From F22 sp963678855 (GTDB taxonomy: Bacteria > Bacteroidota > Bacteroidia > Bacteroidales > Bacteroidaceae), in contig OY787448.1 of assembly GCA_963678855.1 (NCBI GenBank), positions 2,542,001-2,606,000 of the forward strand: a stretch of 64,000 nt of DNA. The letters run 5' to 3'. The notes beneath the pieces were generated by a model, which was not told where the DNA came from, made no database searches, and saw only the letters and a program-made list of their open reading frames with translations. Shown one piece after another: positions 32,313 through 40,919 of this stretch (positions are counted from its first letter, which is position 1; each line of letters starts with the position of its first letter). A program made the translations under genes and the position numbers.

Positions 32313-33254
32313 ATGAACAAAATAACCATATCTTTCCTCATACTATTGACCTTTGCGTGCCATCTCTCTGCCCAACTGCCCACTACTTGGTATCAGCATA
32401 ATGTGTCACCAGGTACGACTTCTTACAGCATTCAGGGCTACAAAGCAGTATCTCAGAAAGTACACAATACGACCAAGTGGATAAAAGGAAAAACGCTCAG
32501 TTGGTTTGAATACCCTAAAGGATTTGAGTGTGATTATCAAGCAATTTTTAATAGTAAAGGGCTGATTACTTCTAAGTGGTACTACAGAGGTAGCAAGCTT
32601 TCAGATACTAAGGGTAAGTACAGATATAATAAACGTAACCAACTAGTGACATTCGTAAGACATACCTCAGGAGATGTGCATGCATCATCTAATGAGTATA
32701 CCTATGATGCACAAGGGAGGATGATACGTCACACGTATGGCTATGATATTATGTTTGGGGAGGAGGTCTTTTATCATAATGGCTGGAGACATATTGAGTA
32801 TATGTCCTATGATAAAACTAATGCTCATGGACAGGTCACTCATTTTGTAAAAGAAACTACTTATCCTAGAAACAACTACAAGTACACAAATGAGTATTCT
32901 CACAAGGGATTATTGATAAAACATACTTGGGAAAAGGATATTTACAGTGACACTGCTAAAGGAAAAGTGTGGCAAAGGACTATTTCTGCAGGACAACCTC
33001 AATCGAGAAATAAGCTTTGGCAAGTGACTGTTCCTGACAAAGAGCAGCCTGTATTGCGATATGCTTATACCTATAAGAAAGTATATACTTTTAAGTATAC
33101 TGAATATAGCGAGATGGGAGATTGGACGAAAGCCACAGTATTCTTGGATGATGTACCTTTTATGTTCTTGGAACGAGAAATCACTTACTCTGATGATGCC
33201 AAGAAACCTGTAGAAAGTCATAGTATCAATGACTTGTATAAGTTTAAGCCATAG
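32313..33254 (+). CDS. Secreted YD-repeat-like protein
   Basis: This 313-aa protein starts MNKITISFLILLTFACHLSAQ, a clear signal peptide cut near residue 21. The mature part repeats short beta-hairpin units of the type YxYDxxGRMIRHTY, FNSKGLITSKWYY and YNKRNQLVTFV, similar to YD/RHS-like or MORN-like repeats. No toxin or catalytic motif is seen. I start at 32313; an upstream in-frame ATG would precede the signal peptide with a polar tail. A 5'-truncated paralogue is at 40606-40799. Function unknown. Confidence 0.65.
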   Translation: MNKITISFLILLTFACHLSAQLPTTWYQHNVSPGTTSYSIQGYKAVSQKVHNTTKWIKGKTLSWFEYPKGFECDYQAIFNSKGLITSKWYYRGSKLSDTKGKYRYNKRNQLVTFVRHTSGDVHASSNEYTYDAQGRMIRHTYGYDIMFGEEVFYHNGWRHIEYMSYDKTNAHGQVTHFVKETTYPRNNYKYTNEYSHKGLLIKHTWEKDIYSDTAKGKVWQRTISAGQPQSRNKLWQVTVPDKEQPVLRYAYTYKKVYTFKYTEYSEMGDWTKATVFLDDVPFMFLEREITYSDDAKKPVESHSINDLYKFKP

Positions 33255-33264
33255 CTCTCAAAAC

Positions 33265-33299
33265 AAAGGTCATGTCAACCCACCGTTGACATGACCTTT
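33265..33299. terminator. Terminator after the YD-repeat-like gene (left copy of a duplicated segment)
   Basis: aaaggtcatgtcaac pairs with gttgacatgacctttt around ccacc; a T run follows on the plus strand. An almost identical hairpin stands at 40877-40909, between the truncated paralogue and czcC. Confidence 0.85.
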
Positions 33300-33309
33300 T
33301 ACTAGTTTA

Positions 33310-33358
33310 TTACAGCTTTATCCTATACAACTCAGATAACGCCTCCATATACTCCTTC
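33310..33358 (-). pseudogene. Remnant of a czcC-like gene 3' end
   Basis: On the minus strand this encodes KEYMEALSELYRIKL plus stop, matching the last residues (KEYMEAVSELYKIKL) of the efflux protein gene at 40920-42113. Homology ends where the palindrome at 33352 begins. So a second czcC copy once lay here and all but its last 15 codons has been lost or replaced. Confidence 0.75.
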
Positions 33359-33382
33359 TAGGCCGTGATGGCCTGGAAGGAG
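33352..33382. repeat. Palindromic element, copy A
   Basis: ctccttctaggcc and ggcctggaaggag pair around gtgat (one G-T pair). The same element, perfect and 1 bp longer each side, is at 35704-35736. Copy A marks the point where homology to czcC breaks off. The 33383-33524 stretch beyond it holds a weaker inverted repeat (atcacttt/aaagtgat). Confidence 0.75.
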
Positions 33383-33524
33383 CTGTCTATTTTCTGTTTC
33401 CACAAGCACATCACTTTTAGTGTCTTTTAGAAAGTGATTTGGGGCGACAACCCTTTTGTCCCAAGTTCAAGCTGTCCTTTTGTGAATGAGAAGAATGAAG
33501 CGAAATAGTTGAACATCATACCTT

Positions 33525-35366
33525 TTATATTTTAAATCGTTTTATCGATTTTAATTTGATATGGCCATTCTCTTCGTAATAAAATCCATCAACATATCCT
33601 TGTTTAAATTGTCCTTTGTATGGAAAACCAATCATGATTTTAAAATAATTCTTTTTCCCACGGACAAACACGAATGTACCTGTAAGGTCAATGTTTTCAA
33701 GTTTAACTTTTGCCTTTTTCAAAACAGCAAGATTTCTCTTGTCTACAAACTCTTGTATAGATGGATGGTCTGTTGTGAACAAATAAGTTATTAGAGTATC
33801 AAAGAATGTTTGGTACTTCTTATTATAAGGAATGTACCACTTGTTATGTATCGGTGATGGCTTGCTTTTTATCCACAAATCGTTTAATAAACACGATTGA
33901 TTTGTCGCAAACTTACTATCTAGTACTACTTGCTTAATTTTGTGGTTATATTGTTTAACGACTTCTGTGGTAGCACTGTCAAAATGGAGCGTGTCATGTA
34001 CTACTGTATTGTTTTCTAGAGTTACTTCAGTAGGTACACTCTCTTTAAACTTTACTGAATGTGCTCTGAAGATTACTTTATCGTTAGTAACTTCGTGGAT
34101 ATAGAAGTCTGGCCAATCAGCCAAACTCCCATCTAAATCATTGTGAAACTCTTGCTGTACATTTGTTGGTATGAACTTAAGCAGATCTACTGGCTGTGAA
34201 TTATTAAGTTCACGTTTAGATGCAGTATAATAACTCTTCATGCAGTCCAATAATGTATCTAAGCCCAACTTCATTTCCAACTCATGTAAAATAATAGGTA
34301 CTTTTTGGTATGCAAAAGGCCTGTAGAACATGTCCGTCAACTCAATAGACGCTATATCTCTCGGAGAGATGTTTGCGTTCAACATGTGCATGTTTTTGTC
34401 TGAATATATACTTCTTGTGTCTATTATGTTGTGTGAACTAAGATACACATCACTAGAAAATTCTGCTAATGATTCATTCATATAATGTGACTTAGGACTT
34501 GAAGTAATTCCCCACCAAAGATGAGCTGTCTCATGCGACACTACCCGTGCAATGCTTGCCTTATTAAACCTATATTGATCTGTGATATATTTTTGGCTTA
34601 ATACCATCCCATTTGGAATAGCGTATCCTCCCCTACGGTTTAAAAAGAAAATTTTGTGATTGGTTATTTTAGCTGATCCAAATACATTAGTATAGAACTT
34701 ATACGAGTTTTTGAATTGAGAAACTATGTATTGTAAGCGTTTTTGGTCGAATACTATATCTTTAGGAATATAAGCAAGTACATGATCGCAATCAACGATA
34801 TTAAAGTTACCCAATATTATACTAGGTAGGACAGTTGAGTAACTATCATTACTTGAATAATGCGAGTCGTAAGGATTAGATTCGTCTCCAACTTTTACTT
34901 TATAGAGGGTACTGTTTCGAGAGAATTTATTGCTATTTCTTGGAAAAAGATTCACTTCAGGTAGTAAGAAGCATTGGTTCTTATCAGTCCAATGAGAGAT
35001 GGAATGTTTAATCTTTGACAGTCTAATATCGTAGTCAACTTGAATCTTGCTATCTCCTTGTGATTGCACAGTGACAAAATATGAAGATGCACTTTTGTTT
35101 ACATCGTATTTCAAGTCTTTGCCCATATGGTTTGTTATCATTAAGCTAGACAGATTCAAATCAGATGTAATGTAGAAATTAACTGTTTGGTCAGTTGTGG
35201 AACTTACTGTATTATGTAATTTCAGAGTGTTATTATGAAGCTTTAGTTCAGCTTCAACTTCTAAAAGTGTACCAGTGGTAGGAACGTTTGTTGCTTTAGC
35301 TACACTAGAAATACATAAGAGTGAAAAAATAAGCACTAATTGGCTTTTCAGATGAGGGTAATTCAT
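33525..35366 (-). CDS. Secreted M1-like (gluzincin) metallopeptidase
   Basis: This 613-aa protein has a signal peptide (to about SSVAKA, residue 25), a beta-rich N-terminal half, and the zinc motif HETAH (278-282) followed by LWWG and NESLAEF. This recalls M1 aminopeptidases (HExxHxW.G...NEG). The distance from His282 to Glu298 is 15 residues between, where M1 enzymes have 18, and no GAMEN/GGMEN exopeptidase motif is seen (GGYAIPNG at 247-254 takes its place). It may be an active peptidase with a reshaped site or a divergent relative. It lies between two palindromes in the accessory region. Confidence 0.7.
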   Translation of the reverse strand: MNYPHLKSQLVLIFSLLCISSVAKATNVPTTGTLLEVEAELKLHNNTLKLHNTVSSTTDQTVNFYITSDLNLSSLMITNHMGKDLKYDVNKSASSYFVTVQSQGDSKIQVDYDIRLSKIKHSISHWTDKNQCFLLPEVNLFPRNSNKFSRNSTLYKVKVGDESNPYDSHYSSNDSYSTVLPSIILGNFNIVDCDHVLAYIPKDIVFDQKRLQYIVSQFKNSYKFYTNVFGSAKITNHKIFFLNRRGGYAIPNGMVLSQKYITDQYRFNKASIARVVSHETAHLWWGITSSPKSHYMNESLAEFSSDVYLSSHNIIDTRSIYSDKNMHMLNANISPRDIASIELTDMFYRPFAYQKVPIILHELEMKLGLDTLLDCMKSYYTASKRELNNSQPVDLLKFIPTNVQQEFHNDLDGSLADWPDFYIHEVTNDKVIFRAHSVKFKESVPTEVTLENNTVVHDTLHFDSATTEVVKQYNHKIKQVVLDSKFATNQSCLLNDLWIKSKPSPIHNKWYIPYNKKYQTFFDTLITYLFTTDHPSIQEFVDKRNLAVLKKAKVKLENIDLTGTFVFVRGKKNYFKIMIGFPYKGQFKQGYVDGFYYEENGHIKLKSIKRFKI

Positions 35367-35703
35367 ATTGTTGAGATATATGTATTGAGTTACAAGTACT
35401 TTGCTATATACAAAAGTATATGATTATTCTGTATTTACCATAGGTCTTGGATTGTTTTTTATGAGTTCTAGGGCTATTGACTATGATAATGGTTGTTTTT
35501 TGTTGCTATAGATGTTATTGTAAGCATCTCATTATCAAAAATAATACCTCTACATTCAGTTGGACAATCACATAAAGTAACGACTGCTCCAGTGTATAAG
35601 ATGAATCTGAGTGGCTGGCGTGGGTATGAACTGGCGACGCTGGGGATGGCGTGGGTATGGGATGATGAGGCAGTAGTTTTTTTTTGCTTGTGTAGTGTGA
35701 TTT
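35367..35703. other. Intergenic stretch without a recognisable gene
   Basis: The left part is AT-rich and holds a TACTTTTG box (minus strand, 35418 down to 35411) that may serve the peptidase gene. The right part (35605-35680) is unusually G-rich and contains tggcgtgggtatg twice (about 35617 and 35647). A 73-residue reading frame there (LSGWRGYELATLGMAWVWDDE) may be a decayed coding fragment; I cannot identify it. Confidence 0.4.
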
Positions 35704-35736
35704 GCTCCTTCTAGGCCGTGATGGCCTAGAAGGAGC
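35704..35736 (+). repeat. Palindromic element, copy B
   Basis: gctccttctaggcc and its exact complement (14 bp) surround gtgat, followed by ttttgttg on the plus strand, so it could also act as a terminator. Same core as copy A, 2.35 kb away, with the peptidase gene between them. Confidence 0.75.
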
Positions 35737-35756
35737 TTTTGTTGTGTGGATTGGAC

Positions 35757-36718
35757 TATAATGTCCCCCCATATTTCGGACCACTTGCTAAGAAACGATA
35801 TTTTTCGTCCATTTTATGCAACCCTAAAATTTAGCTTATGGCATCACGACGTAAATTTAGCAGTGAATTTAAAGCTTGCGTAGTTCGCGAAGCCTTAAAA
35901 GAACAAGAGACTACCTCTGAGTTGGCTCGCCGCTTTGAAGTGGCACCTAGTCAAATCATTCAATGGAAGAAAGAAGCCCTTTCTCAACTTGAGTCTTTAT
36001 TTGGTAGCAAACATCCTGGCGAAGAAAGCGCCGCCAAAGATGAGACTTTTATTTAAGAGCCTACCAATAGCAAGCTTAGTATCCGCCAGCAATGTCGTCT
36101 CTGGGGAATTAGTCGTAGCCAATATTACTACAAGCTAGGGCGTGCCGAATATATTCATCCATATTTGTTACGTGGACTACATATCCACAGGAGCAACCAA
36201 GTATGGAGCATTGATATCACGTATATAGCCATGCCTAAGGGATTTATGTACCTTGTGGCTATTATCGATTGGTATAGCCGCAAGATTGTAGCTTGGAGGC
36301 TTTCTAACTCGCTAGAAGCTTCTGAGTCAATACTGTGCTTACAGGAAGCGATACAAACGCATGGTAAGCCCGATATCGTAAACTCTGACCAAGGCAGACA
36401 GTACACTTGTTCTCAGTGAGTCAATTATCTGAAAGCTCAACACATACGCATGCTCTCCTCTCTACTTACATCTTCCTAATAACGGCTCAAAGCTGTATCA
36501 AGGGATTAAGTATTATATCAACTATTACAACGAACGTAGGCATCATCAGGGAATATAAGATGACTCCAGCTAAGAGATATCAACGTTCTTTTGAAACCAA
36601 CTATGCGGCTTAATATGAAGCCCAAGTGTAAACAAGAAACTCAATATTAACCTATCAAATGGACGAATCATTTCTTAAAATAAGAGTAAATGTGACCCTA
36701 AAGTAAGGGTACACTATA
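35757..36718 (+). mobile_element. IS3-like element, internally deleted, copy 1
   Basis: This 962-bp element has imperfect terminal inverted repeats (left tataatgtcccccc; right end read inward tatagtgtaccctt). Inside are an orfA-like start (MASRRKFSSEFKACVVREAL, 35838) with an IS3-type helix-turn-helix, and orfB pieces with LSIRQQCRLWGISRSQYYY and DITYI...NSDQGRQYT. The flanks show no convincing target duplication. About 12 substitutions and no length change separate it from copy 2, 3.9 kb downstream in the same orientation. Confidence 0.85.
35838..36613 (+). pseudogene. Degenerate IS3-type transposase (orfA-orfB remnant), copy 1
   Basis: orfA (72 codons) stops at TAA just before EPTNSKLSIRQQC, which is where OrfB normally begins, and is in the same frame. 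The 3' end of orfA and the usual frameshift region are missing. A second deletion after NSDQGRQYTCSQ removes the stretch with the third catalytic acid (the E of DDE), before the KYYINYYNERRHHQ end. The enzyme cannot be active. Confidence 0.85.
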
Positions 36719-36915
36719 GTCAGATTCTACTTTTTGCATTTTTTACCCAATCAAATAAACAACTTTGTATACAAATCTATAATACTGTTTATATGCAAGT
36801 TAACATTATTTGATACATGCAAATCACAAATTATACTTCTAATACGGAAAATAGTTATACATTTGTACAACATATGAATCAGACCATTCATGTACAATTG
36901 ATAAATTAATAAAAA

Positions 36916-37182
36916 ATGGAATCAAAAAAAATAAAACATAGCGAAATGAAACTAGGCGAATTGGTACCAAGCGAAATGGCACCAAAGAAATTAACTTTTG
37001 AGAAAGAAGTCGTGGCAAGACTCCAGGATGAAGAAATGAGTCACATCATGGGAGCAAGTTCTCATTCTAACACTTCTGTTTCTAAAGATCAAAAGGAAGC
37101 ATTAATTATGGGAGTGGCTGAAGATGACGAAGAGTTGAAATCTTGCTGTCAGAAATCCTGTAATAAGCAAGATGCAAGATAA
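36916..37182 (+). CDS. Lanthipeptide-type 'GG' natural-product precursor peptide
   Basis: This 88-aa peptide has a leader of the Bacteroidales GG-precursor type (TIGR04149-like): KLTFEK at 25-30 then EEMSHIMGA at 39-47, where a peptidase usually cuts after G-G or G-A. The core (48-88) starts with Ser/Thr (S48, S49, S51, T53, S54, S56) and ends with Cys-rich SCCQKSCNKQ (C77, C78, C82), the residues needed for lanthionine rings. A second IMG at 64-66 may be an alternative cut. No LanB, LanC, radical-SAM or C39 gene is in the window, so it is an orphan. A hairpin follows at once and a barrel-protein gene comes next. Confidence 0.75.
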   Translation: MESKKIKHSEMKLGELVPSEMAPKKLTFEKEVVARLQDEEMSHIMGASSHSNTSVSKDQKEALIMGVAEDDEELKSCCQKSCNKQDAR

Positions 37183-37210
37183 AGGGTTGATGTTAAACAT
37201 CAACCCTTTT
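37181..37210 (+). terminator. Partial terminator between precursor and barrel gene
   Basis: aaagggttgatgtt pairs with aacatcaacccttt with almost no loop; tttaatg follows. It begins at the precursor stop codon and lies 27 bp before the next gene, a layout that lets a precursor be made in excess over downstream genes. Confidence 0.75.
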
Positions 37211-37236
37211 AATGTGAATTAAATTGTATAAATGCC

Positions 37237-39597
37237 ATGAGAAAAAATAAATTCTACAAAATAGCTCTTATTCTATTCCTGACCATACAATCTGTTTGCA
37301 ACCTTATGGGGCAAACTATATCTGGACAAATTGTTGACAGCAATAATACACCTATTGAATTTGTCAGTATTGTTGGAGGGGCATTGACTGATTCCACTCG
37401 TGTTATCTCCTCAGCATATAGTGGTGATGACGGAAGATTTGTTTTAGATTGTTCTTCGTGTAAGGATGTAAAAATACACTTAAAAACAAGCTTTGTCGGA
37501 TTTGAGCCATTTCAGATGGATGTATCGACAAACTATGTGTTTGAAAAGCCTATCGTGCTCAAGGAAAATGTGGTAGCACTCAATGAAGTGGTCGTTTCTG
37601 CATATAAAAGGGCCATCACCCTTGAGAATGGAAAAATTGGCATAGATGTAGGTAGGTTGACTTTGGGAAACTCTGAAAATGCATTGGATGTACTCAAGAG
37701 AACGCCTGGTATCGTGGTTATGCATGACGATATAAAGGTACAAGGCAATGCACCACTCATTGTCGTTGATGGGGTGAAACAAAGGGTGCCACTAAACACG
37801 CTTATCAACTACCTGAAGTCGCTGCCTGCTTCCTCGTTGGATAAATTGTACATCAAAAATGCAGCAACAGCAGAAAACCGTTTGTCTGGACAAGATGCAA
37901 CCATCGAGATAAGGACAAAGAAAAAGAACAAAAATGGGTACAATATTAGCAATACCTCACATGGAGCGCTCTTGCGGGGTGATGCTTACAAATGGGGAGA
38001 TTATATGTACTTGCGTGGCAGATATGGAAACGTATCGGGAAGTGCCACTATGGGATATACTAAGTCAGCTTATGTATCGCAAACTGAAGTGAGTGCGCCT
38101 GAAGCATTGGTTCATAAACAGCTAAATCAAAAAGAAAATGGGGATAAAGATGCCTATTTCGGTGTATTGAATCTTACATGGGCACCCAAGGTTTTGAAGG
38201 GTAGTCTGAATTATTTTGCGTCTTATTATGTAGACGATTCGCATGAAAAAAATACAGAGAAATACCAAAACTATGACTTGGTGGAAAAAGAAACCGACAG
38301 GGACATCTCTGATTGGGCAGACTTATTGTCGACCAATATAGAGTATCTTTCAGCCGACACATTGAAACATCAATTTAAGGTTTCATACGGTCTCCTCACT
38401 GGTGTTGACAATTATACCCAACGTGCACACAATAGTTTGGGGGATGTCCATTCAACAGATAAAGATATGGGTGGACATAGGCACATCGTAGAAGCTGAAT
38501 ACTCATTGAATTTGCCAAAATTCGTGTATAGTATCGGTAGTCAATCTTATTTTTCGAAGATGCACGAAGATGTCGGTTCAAAGAGAAACGAAAACGTCAG
38601 TTCAAATGATGAATCGAATTTCGACGTTTGGGAAACGATCACAGGAATCTACACATCTGCTAGATATAAATTCCGTCCTAATTTGTCAATGTATTTGGGA
38701 GGACGACTAGAGTATGCACATTATAAGTATTTGATCTCAAATTCAGTGTCTAAAGATGTAGATTGGAATTTTGCTCCATATCTAAGCTTAGATTGGAAAG
38801 TGAGCAATAATTATAGTGCGTCTTTATATCTGACAATGAAAAACAGGCGACCTGGATATTTCTCGATGCTTCCTGGAAGAACGTATTCTAATGACGATGA
38901 ATATGGTGTGGGAAATCCTTTCTTGACACCTTCGATGCAATATGAATTTAAGATGAAGAATCTGATCTACAAATATGCAGTGATCGAGCTAGGTGCTCGC
39001 TTGAAAAAAGACAAATTTGGAACAACGTATCAACTGGACGACGAAGGTTTAAGATATACGAAACCTATGAACTACGGAGACCTGCTATACCTTTATGGAG
39101 ATATGTCTATACCCTTCTCGTTTTTCCAAGGCAAAATGAAAGGTTCTTTATATCTGTATCTGAGAAACCTTAGTTACCATGATGTAATAGATGAGATTAA
39201 GTCGTCTGTATTCGACCTGAATAGCGATTGGTATGGAAGTAGCAATCTTTATGTCGCTTACCAGCCTACAAACAACTTTGGTATCTATATTAATCCTTCG
39301 TTTCATTCGCAATACAACACATTGCAGGTACAAGAAAAAAGTACCATGAGCGTAGATATGGGGATGCAGTACACATTGCCCCACAACAAGTGCTGGTCAT
39401 TAGCGCTTACCGTAGAAGATATGTTCAATCAACTGGAAGAAGAATCTGTGTACAATTATGGTGGACAGCATGTAACAAATACCATCTCACCAAACTCTCA
39501 GTGTATTCGTTTTTCTGTGACTTATAATATTAGTCGTGATGCAAAACATATCAAGATATATAAGAATGAGAATGATGCTTCTCGATTCATGAAATAA
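37237..39597 (+). CDS. TonB-receptor-like outer-membrane beta-barrel protein
   Basis: This 786-aa protein has a signal peptide (to about LMGQ, residue 25), a CarboxypepD_reg-like domain (ISGQIVDSNNTPIEFVSIV, about 26-110), the linker LNEVVVSAYKR, a plug-like region (about 125-225, NALDVLKRTPGIVV...IVVDGVKQRV) and a long barrel of aromatic alternating strands. It looks like the OMP_b-brl_3 (PF14905-type) group. No clear TonB box is visible. Next to a peptide precursor it may export, import or sense the product (inference). It ends 10 bp before a gene cut off by the second IS copy. Confidence 0.8.
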   Translation: MRKNKFYKIALILFLTIQSVCNLMGQTISGQIVDSNNTPIEFVSIVGGALTDSTRVISSAYSGDDGRFVLDCSSCKDVKIHLKTSFVGFEPFQMDVSTNYVFEKPIVLKENVVALNEVVVSAYKRAITLENGKIGIDVGRLTLGNSENALDVLKRTPGIVVMHDDIKVQGNAPLIVVDGVKQRVPLNTLINYLKSLPASSLDKLYIKNAATAENRLSGQDATIEIRTKKKNKNGYNISNTSHGALLRGDAYKWGDYMYLRGRYGNVSGSATMGYTKSAYVSQTEVSAPEALVHKQLNQKENGDKDAYFGVLNLTWAPKVLKGSLNYFASYYVDDSHEKNTEKYQNYDLVEKETDRDISDWADLLSTNIEYLSADTLKHQFKVSYGLLTGVDNYTQRAHNSLGDVHSTDKDMGGHRHIVEAEYSLNLPKFVYSIGSQSYFSKMHEDVGSKRNENVSSNDESNFDVWETITGIYTSARYKFRPNLSMYLGGRLEYAHYKYLISNSVSKDVDWNFAPYLSLDWKVSNNYSASLYLTMKNRRPGYFSMLPGRTYSNDDEYGVGNPFLTPSMQYEFKMKNLIYKYAVIELGARLKKDKFGTTYQLDDEGLRYTKPMNYGDLLYLYGDMSIPFSFFQGKMKGSLYLYLRNLSYHDVIDEIKSSVFDLNSDWYGSSNLYVAYQPTNNFGIYINPSFHSQYNTLQVQEKSTMSVDMGMQYTLPHNKCWSLALTVEDMFNQLEEESVYNYGGQHVTNTISPNSQCIRFSVTYNISRDAKHIKIYKNENDASRFMK

Positions 39598-39607
39598 ATT
39601 CAAAATA

Positions 39608-39643
39608 ATGAATACTAAGATTTATGCGTTACTAAAAACTTAC
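39608..39643 (+). pseudogene. Truncated gene start cut off by the IS3-like element
   Basis: An ATG 10 bp after the barrel-gene stop opens MNTKIYALLKTY, then runs into the left end of IS copy 2, where the frame closes within the element. Spacing and direction suggest the next gene of the precursor operon. Only 12 codons remain; the rest is not found beyond the element. Its family cannot be told. Confidence 0.55.
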
Positions 39644-40605
39644 TATAATGTCCCCCCATATTTCGGACCACTTGCTAAGAAACAATATTTTTCGTCCATT
39701 TTATGCAACCCTAAAATTTAGCTTATGGCATCACGACGTAAATTTAGCAGTGAATTTAAAGCTTGCGTAGTTCGCGAAGCCTTAAAAGAACAAGAGACTA
39801 CCTCTGAGTTGGCTCGCCGCTTTGAAGTGGCACCTAGTCAAATCATTCAATGGAAGAAAGAAGCCCTTTCTCAACTTGAGTCTTTATTTGGTAGCAAACA
39901 TCCTGGCGAAGAAAGCGCCGCCAAAGATGAGACTTTTATTTAAGAGCCTACCAATAGCAAGCTTAGTATCCGCCAGCAATGTCGTCTCTTGGGCATTAGT
40001 CGTAGCCAATATTACTACAAGCTAGGGCGTGCCGAATATATTCATCCATATTTGTTACGTGGACTACATATCCACAGGAGCAACCAAGTATGGAGTCTTG
40101 ATATCACGTATATAGCCATGCCTAAGGGATTTATGTACCTTGTGGCTATTATCGATTGGTATAGCCGCAAGATTGTAGCTTGGAGGCTTTCTAACTCGCT
40201 AGAAGCTTCTGAGTCAATACTGTGCTTACAGGAAGCGATACAAACGCATGGTAAGCCCGATATCGTAAACTCTGACCAAGGCAGACAGTACACTTGTTCT
40301 CAGTGAGTCAATTATCTGAAAGCTCAACACATACGCATACTCTCCTCTCTACTTACATCTTCCTAATAACGGCTCAAAGCTGTATCAAGGGATTAAGTAT
40401 TATATCAACTATTACAACGAACGTAGGCATCATCAGGTAATATAAGATGACTCCAGCTAAGAGATATCAACGTTCTTTTGAAACCAACTATGCGGCTTAA
40501 TATGATGCCCAAGTGTAGACAAGAAACTCAATATTAACCTATCAAATGGACGAATCATTTCTTAAAATAAGAGTAAATGTGACCCTAAAATAGGGGTACA
40601 CTATA
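39644..40605 (+). mobile_element. IS3-like element, internally deleted, copy 2
   Basis: Exactly 962 bp, as copy 1, with the same ends and the same two internal deletions. Left flank: the truncated operon gene. Right flank: the 5'-truncated YD-repeat paralogue, whose homology starts directly at the element's end. With no matching target duplication, this fits adjacent deletion or recombination rather than simple insertion. Confidence 0.85.
39725..40500 (+). pseudogene. Degenerate IS3-type transposase remnant, copy 2
   Basis: Same structure as in copy 1: 72-codon orfA start, TAA, an OrfB stretch from EPTNSKLSIRQQC to NSDQGRQYTCSQ with the first two catalytic Asp, then a stop and a deletion of the third catalytic residue. 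Both copies descend from one already broken element. Confidence 0.85.
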
Positions 40606-40799
40606 AACCTCAATCGAGAAATAAGCTTTGGAAAAGAACGATTCCTAAAGAAGAACCGATATTTAGATATGCCTATACTCATAAGAAAGTGTATACCTTT
40701 AAGTATACTCGCTATAATAAGCGAGGAGATTGGACCAAAACCACAGTGTATTTAGACGGTACTCCCTATATGTTTTTAGAACGAAAGATTACTTACTAA
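40606..40799 (+). pseudogene. 5'-truncated paralogue of the YD-repeat-like gene
   Basis: From the IS boundary, 63 codons stay open to TAA (40797-40799): PQSRNKLWKRTIPKEEPI then RYAYTHKKVYTFKYTRYNK. They match residues about 230-292 of the gene at 32313-33254 at roughly two thirds identity. The 5' part, signal peptide and promoter are gone. Confidence 0.8.
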
Positions 40800-40876
40800 C
40801 TACTCATCAATAATAAAGAACGGTTGAGAATTATAGCTGATTGTTGTAAGCTTACAATATACTAACCAAAAGAAAC

Positions 40877-40909
40877 AAGGTCATGTCAACCCATTGTTGA
40901 CATGACCTT
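40877..40909. terminator. Terminator between truncated paralogue and czcC (right copy)
   Basis: aaggtcatgtcaac pairs with gttgacatgacctt around ccatt. Its near copy is at 33265-33299. It would end the minus-strand czc operon. Confidence 0.85.
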
Positions 40910-40919
40910 TACTATTTTA

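Noticed and set aside
35756..36718. CTATA at both ends of the IS copies as target duplications
   Set aside because: The same bases occur at both ends of both copies and form part of the inverted repeats, so they belong to the element.
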